This document shows positions 1 to 4,877 of a stretch of DNA of 7,146 nt, piece by piece. A program made the position numbers and the translations under genes. Source of the DNA: Candidatus Aenigmatarchaeota archaeon (GTDB taxonomy: Archaea; Aenigmatarchaeota; Aenigmatarchaeia; GW2011-AR5). The notes under the pieces are model-generated. The model saw only the letters and a list, made by a program, of their open reading frames with translations, had not been told where the DNA came from and did not search any database. The stretch lies in the NCBI GenBank assembly GCA_016202845.1, contig JACQNW010000101.1, positions 1-7,146 on the forward strand. The letters run 5' to 3'. Each line of letters opens with the position of its first letter. Position 1 is the first letter of the stretch.

Positions 1-5
1 GCTCT

Positions 6-54
6 CCTCCTTTCAGTCGTCGGGTCACTTAAAAAGGGATATACGGTTCAGCTC
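6..54 (-). promoter_or_regulatory. possible promoter and leader of a divergent gene off the left edge
   Basis: Read on the minus strand, a TATA-like GTATATCC (about 47-54) is followed about 35 bases later by a strong Shine-Dalgarno-like AAAGGAGG (about 6-13). A TATA box there would place transcription start near 22-25, leaving a short leader with the ribosome binding site just before the window edge. This suggests a divergent minus-strand gene whose start codon lies outside the window. The gene itself cannot be seen. A second CTGAAAGGAG occurs at 81-90 (minus strand), so the SD match may be part of a repeat instead. Confidence 0.25.
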
Positions 55-110
55 TCGGCTCGGGCTTCACCCAAATTTTGCTCCTTTCAGCAGTCAATGC
101 GTATTTTTCC

Positions 111-118
111 GTATAAAA
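111..118 (+). promoter_or_regulatory. TATA-like box upstream of rpl39e
   Basis: GTATAAAA at 111-118 is an archaeal TATA-like element. Transcription would start near 140, giving a leader of about 10 bases before the ATG at 150. No Shine-Dalgarno sequence precedes that ATG, which fits a leaderless or very short leader. It could drive the whole ribosomal cluster. Called by eye from spacing and composition only. Confidence 0.4.
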
Positions 119-149
119 ACCTTTCTTTCTATTTAATAGCTGATATTTT

Positions 150-314
150 ATGAGTTCGAGAAAGCCTGCAGGAAAAAAAGTCAAGCTTATAGCGGCCAAG
201 CGCCAGAGCGCTCCGCGCTGGGCTGACATTAAAAAATTCTCGCTTACGCGCGCCCGTTATCGCAGGATTCGGGTCATTACAAAACACTGGCGCAGAGGAC
301 GGATAAAAGTTTGA
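150..314 (+). CDS. rpl39e: 50S ribosomal protein L39e
   Basis: This 54-residue, very basic protein (starts MSSRKPAGKK, ends HWRRGRIKV) is L39e, a small extended protein that lines the nascent-peptide exit tunnel of archaeal and eukaryotic large ribosomal subunits. The family hallmarks are visible: an N-terminal Lys/Arg helix, the central AP-W motif (SAPRWADIKKF, residues 20-30), and the closing HWRR...KV. Its length is close to the usual 50-odd residues. The ATG at 150 is the only sensible start and has a TATA-like box about 35 bases upstream. It opens the cluster: rpl31e follows after 99 bases, and the L39e-L31e-aIF6 order is widespread in archaea. Its GC content is higher than its flanks because of many CGC/CGG Arg codons. 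Identification is secure from sequence pattern alone. Confidence 0.95.
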   Translation: MSSRKPAGKKVKLIAAKRQSAPRWADIKKFSLTRARYRRIRVITKHWRRGRIKV

Positions 315-378
315 GGTATTAATCAAGATAATATGCAGAAGACAAGTTCTTTATGATCTCCTGTTCTTTTGGAGTTTT

Positions 379-412
379 GTAAAGACCTTTTCTTGCAAGA
401 AAAGGCATTTAC
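379..412. repeat. 34-base near-perfect palindrome in the rpl31e leader
   Basis: The centre is a perfect 20-base palindrome (CCTTTTCTTG at 386-395, CAAGAAAAGG at 396-405). It is flanked by matching outer arms, GTAAA (379-383) and TTTAC (408-412), with only the GA/CA pairs at 384-385 and 406-407 unpaired. It ends one base before the rpl31e ATG at 414. The right arm contains AAAAGG, the only Shine-Dalgarno-like string before that ATG, about 8 bases upstream. As RNA it would form an 8-bp stem with a UGCA loop, a small internal loop and a 5-bp basal stem, hiding the ribosome binding site. As DNA it could be a dimer operator. The structure is seen directly; the function is inferred. Confidence 0.85.
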
Positions 413-413
413 T

Positions 414-833
414 ATGGCAGAAGACGAAAAAGTCTATAATGTTCCTTTGAGGGAAGCTTACAAGAAAGCTAGGTTAAAGAGAGCGCCATATGCAGCCCGA
501 GAAGTCAAGAAATTCATCAAGACTCATACTAAAGCAAAGGAAGTAAAACTTGGCAAGCATCTTAATGAAGCTATCTGGAGCAGGGGCATAAAGAAGCCTC
601 CGCACAAAATCCGGGTAAAGGCTGTCCTGGACGGCGACGTTGCAAAGGCCGAATTGATGGGATTTGAGTACGAGGATTTCAAGGCCCAGCCAAAGAAGGA
701 GAAAAAAGGCCTTCAGGAAAAGCTGTTGGCAAGAATGGGCCAGAAAGCTCTTCAAAAGGAAGCCGAAGAAAAGATAATAGAAGGCAAAAGCGAACCGACG
801 CCAGAGACGTCAAAATTTATTGCAAATTCGTAA
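414..833 (+). CDS. rpl31e: 50S ribosomal protein L31e with C-terminal extension
   Basis: The 139-residue product is L31e, which sits near the exit tunnel of the large subunit. Recognisable parts are YNVPLREAYKKARLKRAPYAAREVKKFI (residues 8-35), the basic helix and KLGKHLNEAIWSRGIKKPPHKIRVKA (residues 45-70), the IWSRGI-KPP-K-RV core typical of the family. Archaeal L31e is usually about 80-95 residues. Here roughly 45 extra residues follow the core: a Lys/Glu-rich helical segment (93-125) and a tail SEPTPETSKFIANS. The tail contains one copy of the palindromic element (795-811). The ATG at 414 is preferred over an upstream in-frame TTG at 369, because the region between encodes nothing L31e-like and is occupied by the palindrome at 379-412. 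The riboflavin kinase gene starts 16 bases after its stop. Confidence 0.93.
   Translation: MAEDEKVYNVPLREAYKKARLKRAPYAAREVKKFIKTHTKAKEVKLGKHLNEAIWSRGIKKPPHKIRVKAVLDGDVAKAELMGFEYEDFKAQPKKEKKGLQEKLLARMGQKALQKEAEEKIIEGKSEPTPETSKFIANS
795..811 (+). repeat. palindromic mini-element, copy 1 (in rpl31e)
   Basis: CCGACGCCAGAGACGTC encodes PTPETS (residues 128-133) of the L31e tail. Extended left to position 792 it matches copy 2 at 19 of 20 bases (GAA CCG ACG CCA GAG, then A/G, CG TC), in the same reading frame. It forms GACGCC-AGA-GACGTC with one mismatched pair, and is much more GC-rich than its surroundings. See copies 2 and 3. Confidence 0.7.
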
Positions 834-849
834 TAGTAGCATCATACTT

Positions 850-1305
850 ATGATAGTATCAGGAAAGGTGACTACCGGTGTTCTGCGCGGCAAGCCCTTA
901 ATCGAACAGATTTATTTTCGCCTGGTCGGCATTCTAGGCTTCACCCCTTTCAAGGGGACTATGGATGTCCAGATGGATAAAGAGCTAAACATAGAGGGTT
1001 ATTCAACAAAGTCTGTAGAGCATAAGTTTATTGATGGAACGCTTCACAGAGACTGCTGGCTGGCTCCAGTTATTTTACACGTTGGAGCAGAGCGCTATGA
1101 CTGCTGGGCCATGCAGCAGGTCGACGGCATATATCCAAAGAATATAATTGAAATTATTGCAAAGGACAAGATACGGGAAATATTCAACCTCAAAGATGGC
1201 GATGCTGTAAAAATCCAGTTTACTGGAAACGAAAAAAAAGGCGGCCCCAGGGGCATTATTCACAAAGGTAAAACGCCTTTAGCAATTTTCAAAAAAAAGA
1301 AGTAG
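850..1305 (+). CDS. ribK: CTP-dependent riboflavin kinase (DUF120 family)
   Basis: This 151-residue protein matches the archaeal riboflavin kinase family typified by Methanocaldococcus MJ0056, which makes FMN from riboflavin using CTP rather than ATP. Recalled similarity is clear at the start (MIVSGKVTTGVLRGK), at GILGFTPFKGTMDVQMDKEL (28-47) and especially at NIIEIIAKDKIREIFNLKDG (98-117), which aligns with the IIEIIAP-KLRE-FNLKDGD block. The metal-binding Thr-x-Asn of the family appears here as Thr37-Met38-Asp39, an Asn-to-Asp change that could still bind Mg2+. The glycine loop near residues 10-15 is altered from the GxGEG-Y-F form. No winged-helix domain is fused to it, and a basic tail (130-151) extends past the core. 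The ATG at 850 is chosen because upstream in-frame codons overlap the rpl31e end. Placement inside a ribosomal cluster is unusual. Confidence 0.88.
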   Translation: MIVSGKVTTGVLRGKPLIEQIYFRLVGILGFTPFKGTMDVQMDKELNIEGYSTKSVEHKFIDGTLHRDCWLAPVILHVGAERYDCWAMQQVDGIYPKNIIEIIAKDKIREIFNLKDGDAVKIQFTGNEKKGGPRGIIHKGKTPLAIFKKKK

Positions 1306-1312
1306 TTTAAAA
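1305..1312 (+). promoter_or_regulatory. TATA-like box for leaderless aIF6 start
   Basis: GTTTAAAA at 1305-1312, overlapping the ribK stop, is centred about 25-26 bases before the aIF6 ATG at 1335, and no Shine-Dalgarno sequence lies between. That spacing is the one expected for a leaderless archaeal transcript, so eif6 may have its own promoter in addition to read-through. Confidence 0.4.
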
Positions 1313-1334
1313 CTCTTTCTGTCCAATTTCTGTT

Positions 1335-1985
1335 ATGATAATACAGTCGAATTTCGCAGAAGACATAAACGTAGGCCTTTACGGCTTTGCAACAGACAAA
1401 TGCTGCATAATAGGCTCCAGGATAAATGACAAGAAGCTAAAGGACGCATTTAACGTACCACTTATACAAACAACAGCTCTTGACACTCAGTTAGTGAAAA
1501 TATTCATTGCTGGCAACTCTTCGGGAATAATAGTCCCAAAAATACTGGAAGAATTTGAGCTTGATTTTTTAAGACAGAAATTTGATGATGTTTTGGTCAT
1601 AGATAATCGCTACACAGCGCTCGGCAACCTTATCTTGATGAACGATAATGGCATAATAGTTTCTCCTCTCCTAAAAAACCACAAGAATATAATATCAGAG
1701 CGCTTTGGCCTGCCTTGTGAAACATCTACAATTGCAAAAGCAAATACTGTCGGCACGCTCGGCCTGGCAACAAATAAAGGATGCCTGGTTCATCCAAAGA
1801 TAAGAGACGATGAAAAAAGAAAAATCAAGGACGTACTGAAAGTTGGCTTGAAAGAAGCAACAGTGAACTTTGGCTCTGTCCATGTAGGCGCAGGCATCAT
1901 TGCAAACAGCCACGGCGCAGCCGTGGGCTCTGCAACTTCTGGTTATGAAATAGGCGCAATAAACGAATGTCTGAAGGTATCTTGA
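1335..1985 (+). CDS. eif6: translation initiation factor aIF6 (ribosome anti-association factor)
   Basis: The 216-residue product is aIF6, which binds the large subunit and prevents premature joining with the small subunit. It shows the fivefold pentein repeat of the family: short alternating segments such as NVGLYGFATDKCCIIG (12-27), AGNSSGIIVPKIL, LGNLILMNDNGIIVSPLL, VGTLGLATNKGCLVHPKI and the closing GAGIIANSHGAAVGSATSGYEIGAI. Length is typical (about 220). The leaderless-type ATG at 1335 lies 29 bases after the ribK stop. In many archaea eif6 is followed by the LX protein gene; here only 49 bases separate it from pfdA, so LX is absent at this locus. Identification is firm. Confidence 0.95.
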   Translation: MIIQSNFAEDINVGLYGFATDKCCIIGSRINDKKLKDAFNVPLIQTTALDTQLVKIFIAGNSSGIIVPKILEEFELDFLRQKFDDVLVIDNRYTALGNLILMNDNGIIVSPLLKNHKNIISERFGLPCETSTIAKANTVGTLGLATNKGCLVHPKIRDDEKRKIKDVLKVGLKEATVNFGSVHVGAGIIANSHGAAVGSATSGYEIGAINECLKVS

Positions 1986-2005
1986 ATAAGGCAAGCATCC
2001 AGTCG

Positions 2006-2014
2006 TATATAAAT
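2006..2014 (+). promoter_or_regulatory. TATA box for leaderless pfdA transcript
   Basis: TATATAAAT at 2006-2014 is a near-consensus archaeal TATA box centred 25 bases before the pfdA ATG at 2035. Transcription would start at or within a base or two of that ATG. There is no Shine-Dalgarno sequence before it. This is the best promoter call in the window. Confidence 0.6.
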
Positions 2015-2034
2015 ATTCCTGAAGAAGTGTAACA

Positions 2035-2496
2035 ATGCCGAAACCGCACAAGGAATCAGAATCCAAGGACTATCAGGAAGAGCTTCAGCAAAAATATGTT
2101 CAGCTTCAGATAATGAAGCAGCAGGCCCAGTCTTTCTTTGAGGAAAAGCAAAAGCTTGACAATCATCTTTCTGAAATGGCCACAACACTGGATGCGTTGA
2201 AAAAGCTTACAGACACAAAATTGAATGAAGATATGTGGCCATCGATAGGCAGCGGCGCTTTTGTCAAGGGAAAATTGGCAGACAATGAAAATGTCCTTGT
2301 AAGCGTCGGCGCCGGGGTTGTGGTAAAGAAAGACACTAAATCTGCAATATCAGTCATGGAGTCCCGCGTGATGGACATACAAAAGGTTAATGAAGAGCTA
2401 ATGGGCGAGTTGAACAAGCTTGTAGAATCTATCCAGCAGTTAGAGCCTCATGTGGAAAAGCTCGCAGAAAAGCTCCACAAAGAAGGAAAAATATAA
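2035..2496 (+). CDS. pfdA: prefoldin subunit alpha
   Basis: The 153-residue product has the prefoldin alpha architecture: an N-terminal coiled coil (about 12-62), a central beta-hairpin region with the family signature (WPSIGSGAFVKGKL, then VLVSVGAGVVVKKD, residues 68-100) and a C-terminal coiled coil (about 105-150). Prefoldin is a hexameric alpha2-beta4 chaperone that holds unfolded nascent chains and hands them to the thermosome. Its position after aIF6 and before ftsY is the conserved archaeal order. It likely has its own leaderless promoter at 2006-2014. The last 68 bases overlap a minus-strand ORF (2429-2698). A polar N-terminal tail (MPKPHKESESK) precedes the first helix. Confidence 0.93.
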   Translation: MPKPHKESESKDYQEELQQKYVQLQIMKQQAQSFFEEKQKLDNHLSEMATTLDALKKLTDTKLNEDMWPSIGSGAFVKGKLADNENVLVSVGAGVVVKKDTKSAISVMESRVMDIQKVNEELMGELNKLVESIQQLEPHVEKLAEKLHKEGKI

Positions 2497-2698
2497 GCCT
2501 AGTAAAACCATTACGAAAATCGTCTAATCTTTCATCAGCTGGCCAATATCGTGGCTGGTTGTCGCATGCTACATAAAGAGTTCCATGGCTGTTTCTATAC
2601 TGGTCATGCCCATGTGCAAATGTCTGGTAAGGCTCTATGCCTGTAAGGTCAATTGTTCTTGGCAATTCAAGGAGAAGTTCAGCCCTTTCTGTAGACAA
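2429..2698 (-). CDS. uncharacterised minus-strand ORF, start uncertain (possible pseudogene)
   Basis: A minus-strand frame is open from about 2791 to its stop at 2429, but contains no ATG or GTG; TTG at 2698 is the first usable start and gives 89 residues. Residues about 8-67 read like a real protein (LLLELPRTIDLTGIEPY, FAHGHDQYRN, TLYVACDNQPRYWPADERL), with varied, polar composition and codon choice like the neighbouring genes. The last 20-odd residues are simply the antisense of the pfdA end, so the original stop may have been near 2500. A 19-residue ORF in another frame (ATG at 2846, starts MERVSLDKCELQ, stops at 2787) lies just upstream behind a TATA-like box, so one frameshift near 2790 would join the two. 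I do not recognise the family. It may be a frame-broken gene, a true small gene with a TTG start, or chance. Confidence 0.35.
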   Translation of the reverse strand: MSTERAELLLELPRTIDLTGIEPYQTFAHGHDQYRNSHGTLYVACDNQPRYWPADERLDDFRNGFTRLIFFLLCGAFLRAFPHEALTAG

Positions 2699-2713
2699 TT
2701 CTGTATAAGGCCT

Positions 2714-2759
2714 TATAGTAAGTTCAGTTGATAATTGAACTTTTACTGAACTTACTATA
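2714..2759. repeat. perfect 15-bp inverted repeat (hairpin 1) between pfdA and ftsY
   Basis: TATAGTAAGTTCAGT (2714-2728) and its exact reverse complement (2745-2759) enclose a 16-base loop. The loop itself ends TTGAAC, which can pair with GTTCA of the left arm as an alternative fold. There is no poly-T run on either side, so a simple terminator is not obvious. It lies inside the open minus-strand frame but outside any firm gene. Confidence 0.85.
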
Positions 2760-2764
2760 GAGGA

Positions 2765-2801
2765 GGTTAGGTAAATACAAAGTTCACTAATTTACCGAAC
2801 C
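2765..2801. repeat. second inverted repeat (hairpin 2), 5 bases after hairpin 1
   Basis: GGTTAGGTAAAT (2765-2776) pairs with ATTTACCGAACC (2790-2801), 11 of 12 positions, around a 13-base loop that includes AGTTCA, also present in the arm of hairpin 1. The two hairpins lie side by side, giving about 90 bases of structured sequence in the 400-base gap between pfdA and ftsY. Confidence 0.75.
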
Positions 2802-2867
2802 GACTATTACTTGCAATTCACACTTGTCTAAAGAGACTCTTTCCATTAAGCAAAGGTTTGTCTCAAT

Positions 2868-2877
2868 CTATTTATGC
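2868..2877. promoter_or_regulatory. TATA-like box, possibly bidirectional, for ftsY
   Basis: CTATTTATGC at 2868-2877 is centred about 26 bases before the ftsY ATG at 2898, as for a leaderless start. Read on the minus strand it is GCATAAATAG, also TATA-like, and lies about 26 bases before the minus-strand ATG at 2846. It could therefore serve both directions. Spacing is seen directly; activity is inferred. Confidence 0.4.
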
Positions 2878-2897
2878 ATTGTATTTCAATTTCTATA

Positions 2898-4118
2898 ATG
2901 TTCGGAGGATTAAAGAAAAAACTGCAGGAAGCTGTAAAGAAAGTTTCTGAAAGCATAGCTAAAGAACCGACGCCAGAGGCGTCTAAGCACACGGAATCTG
3001 AAGTTATAAAAAAAATTGAAAGAGAGTTAGAGAAAGAAGAAAAAAAGGAAGAAATGATTTCTCCTTCTCAAGTGGAAAAAGAAGTAAAGGAAATAATACA
3101 GGAAGAGGAAAAAATATACGACAGAGAACAGGAAGTGGAAAAAAAGATTGACAAGATAAAGGAGAGGGAAATTGAAGAAGAGTTGATAGAAGACAATAAA
3201 ATAAAAACAAAATCTGATATTAAAGAAGAAAAGAAAAGATTTGGATTTTTCAAGAAAATAACTGAAAAAAAGCTTACTGAAGAAGACGTAAACAATATTT
3301 TGAAAGAATTGGAAATGGCAATGATGGAAAACGATGTTGCTGTTGAAGTAGTAGAAAAGATTTCTTCTTCTCTCAAAAAAGAGCTTGTTGGAGCTTCTGT
3401 AAAGCGAGGAGATGTAGAAAAAATAATAACAGAAGCTTTGAGGAAAGCCATGTTTTCTGTATTGGGAACAGAACATATTGATATTGAAAAGCTGATAGAA
3501 AGTAAACCGACGCCTGCGTCGGGCAGTCCAGAACCTCTGCTTGTCATGATGCTTGGTTTCAACGGTGTTGGAAAAACAACAACGCTTGCAAAGCTTGCTC
3601 ACAAATACAAAAAATATTCCCCTGTTCTTGCAGCAGGCGACACATTCAGGGCAGCAAGCATAGAGCAGCTGGAGGAACACTCGCGAAGGCTTGACGTAAA
3701 AATCGTTAAAAGCAAGTATGGAGCAGACAGCGCTGCTGTCATATTTGACGCAAAAAAGCATGCTGCTGCCATAGGCAGCAAGGTTGTTTTTGCAGACACA
3801 GCAGGCCGCTCACACACAAATGTAAATTTAATGGACGAATTACGAAAAGTTGTAAGGGTTAACAAACCAGACCTTAAAGTTCTTGTTCTTGATTCTCTTG
3901 CAGGGAATGACATTTATGAGCAGGCCCGGCTTTTTGACGAGGCAGTTGGTGTTGACGCAATAATACTTACAAAATCCGACGTTTACGACAGGGGCGGAGC
4001 AGCGCTTTCCGCAGCTTACGCATTAAAAAAACCCATCCTCTTTCTGGGCACTGGCCAGGAATACACAGACCTTATAGAATTCAGTCCGCAGGTTATTGTG
4101 AAGAATCTGCTGGAATAA
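2898..4118 (+). CDS. ftsY: signal recognition particle receptor FtsY
   Basis: The 406-residue product is the SRP receptor GTPase that docks ribosome-SRP complexes at the membrane. Order of parts: an N-terminal amphipathic helix (MFGGLKKKLQEAVKKV), a long Glu/Lys-rich acidic region (about 32-114), the helical N domain (about 115-195), a linker (196-212) and the G domain. GTPase motifs are intact: GFNGVGKTTT (220-229), DTFRAAS (248-254), DTAGR (300-304), TKSD (358-361), RGGAALS, and LGTGQEYTDL near the end. The start at 2898 is preferred over an in-frame ATG at 2874 because the latter overlaps the TATA-like box and adds residues not typical of FtsY. Two copies of the palindromic element lie in-frame, one in the N-terminal region (residues 24-29) and one in the N-G linker (204-209). 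It follows pfdA as in many archaea and ends one base from a convergent gene. Confidence 0.95.
   Translation: MFGGLKKKLQEAVKKVSESIAKEPTPEASKHTESEVIKKIERELEKEEKKEEMISPSQVEKEVKEIIQEEEKIYDREQEVEKKIDKIKEREIEEELIEDNKIKTKSDIKEEKKRFGFFKKITEKKLTEEDVNNILKELEMAMMENDVAVEVVEKISSSLKKELVGASVKRGDVEKIITEALRKAMFSVLGTEHIDIEKLIESKPTPASGSPEPLLVMMLGFNGVGKTTTLAKLAHKYKKYSPVLAAGDTFRAASIEQLEEHSRRLDVKIVKSKYGADSAAVIFDAKKHAAAIGSKVVFADTAGRSHTNVNLMDELRKVVRVNKPDLKVLVLDSLAGNDIYEQARLFDEAVGVDAIILTKSDVYDRGGAALSAAYALKKPILFLGTGQEYTDLIEFSPQVIVKNLLE
2967..2983 (+). repeat. palindromic mini-element, copy 2 (in ftsY N-terminus)
   Basis: CCGACGCCAGAGGCGTC encodes PTPEAS (residues 24-29) of FtsY. It contains a perfect hairpin, GACGCC-AGA-GGCGTC (2969-2983). 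Together with the preceding GAA it matches copy 1 at 19 of 20 bases and in the same reading frame, although the host genes are unrelated. It stands out against the A-rich Lys/Glu codons around it. Confidence 0.75.
3507..3522 (+). repeat. palindromic mini-element, copy 3 (in ftsY N-G linker)
   Basis: CCGACGCCTGCGTCGG is a perfect 7-bp inverted repeat with a CT loop. It encodes PTPAS-G (residues 204-209), the same frame as copies 1 and 2, and looks like them with one codon (GAG) missing. It sits in the flexible linker between the N and G domains of FtsY. Confidence 0.65.
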
Positions 4119-4119
4119 A

Positions 4120-4833
4120 TTATTCTGATGGCGGCCTTTGCCTTTTTAATGCACGTCTCATGTCTTCGGGATTAAAAATACAGGGAAGCCTCGCATCCAA
4201 ATACGAACCCTCTGTTTCTGGAAATCCAGCACCTATCATATATACATGGCACGTTTTCGGCGTATATCTGAGAATTCTGGTGTCTCTGGCATTGCCTGTA
4301 GTGTGCTCGATAACCACTAAATCTGGCCTTTCCCATATTGGTATGGCTTCAACTCTTTCATAAGCATTGCATTCTGGTTCACCTCTCCGAACATATTTCA
4401 TGTCATCTATAAAATAGTCTGAGCCAACAATTATGACATTTTCTAATTGTGGCGAAAATCTTTGCGCTTCGTTAAGCGCTTGCTGCAGTTCGTTCAAATG
4501 GAATGGCTTTTTTAAGGCAAAATCGCATCTTTGCAGGTATGAGTCGCTGGCGACGTCTGTGCCGGCAGTTGCTCCTATCCAATAAGGCGGCCTTAGTCTT
4601 TGCTGCTGCCTGCGGGCTCTTGTTTTGTCCATGAGTTCGCCACCGCTCACGTGAGGCATGTCGCAGTCAGATAAAACAGCATATTGCGGAAACATAAATG
4701 GCGGCTGTGAATTTATTTTTGAAAGCCCTTCTTTGCCGTTCGGAGCAGTTTCAACATCAAATCCCATACTTTCAGCAATATCTGTAAAAGCAGTCATTAA
4801 ATCAGGTTCGTCTTCAACAATAATTAATTTCAT
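4120..4833 (-). CDS. response regulator: receiver plus degenerate receiver-like domain
   Basis: The 237-residue protein starts with a complete CheY-type receiver (1-125): acidic pocket E7-D8, phosphoacceptor D56 in SDCDMP, T89 in IGATAG, and K109-P110-F111. Residues 131-230 look like a second receiver with its active site lost: a beta-strand VIIVGSD (133-139), PDLVVIEH (170-177) with E176 where the Asp should be, IGAG instead of a Thr/Ser site, and FNPEDMRRAL (220-229) where KP-F is expected. There is no DNA-binding or enzymatic output domain, so it may act by protein contact. Start ATG 4833 has a Shine-Dalgarno AGGTG five bases upstream. It is the second gene after the ribbon-helix-helix gene (44-base gap), and its stop is one base from the ftsY stop. 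No histidine kinase is in the window. Confidence 0.85.
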   Translation of the reverse strand: MKLIIVEDEPDLMTAFTDIAESMGFDVETAPNGKEGLSKINSQPPFMFPQYAVLSDCDMPHVSGGELMDKTRARRQQQRLRPPYWIGATAGTDVASDSYLQRCDFALKKPFHLNELQQALNEAQRFSPQLENVIIVGSDYFIDDMKYVRRGEPECNAYERVEAIPIWERPDLVVIEHTTGNARDTRILRYTPKTCHVYMIGAGFPETEGSYLDARLPCIFNPEDMRRALKRQRPPSE

Positions 4834-4877
4834 TAAAACACCTATGACATGTAATTTCAGTTGAAAAGCAAAAAAAT

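Noticed and set aside
1..149. Possible structured RNA (tRNA, RNase P or SRP RNA) in the left intergenic region.
   Set aside because: Short GC-rich complementarity exists around 50-72, but none of the conserved elements I know for these RNAs was found on either strand.
29..229. 66-residue minus-strand ORF antisense to rpl39e.
   Set aside because: It overlaps a secure L39e gene and its sequence is the antisense of an Arg/Lys-rich protein.
369..413. Upstream TTG start extending L31e by 15 residues.
   Set aside because: The extra peptide is encoded by the palindrome and is not L31e-like; the ATG at 414 begins the typical sequence.
944..957. Hairpin CCCCTT-TC-AAGGGG inside ribK.
   Set aside because: Short, within a conserved coding stretch (TPFKGT), and unlikely to be more than codon coincidence.
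1910..1926. 7-bp inverted repeat CCACGGC-GCA-GCCGTGG in eif6, similar in size to the palindromic element.
   Set aside because: It encodes SHGAAVG in a conserved aIF6 segment and does not share the CCGACGCC core, so it is better explained by protein constraint.
3027..3761. Long minus-strand ORFs antisense to ftsY.
   Set aside because: They are Phe/Leu/Ser-rich shadows of the Lys/Glu-rich plus strand; the FtsY frame with intact GTPase motifs is clearly the real gene.
4543..4554. GTCGC-TG-GCGAC in the response regulator as a fourth copy of the mini-element.
   Set aside because: Only CTGGCG is shared with the reverse complement of the element and the arms differ; too weak to include.
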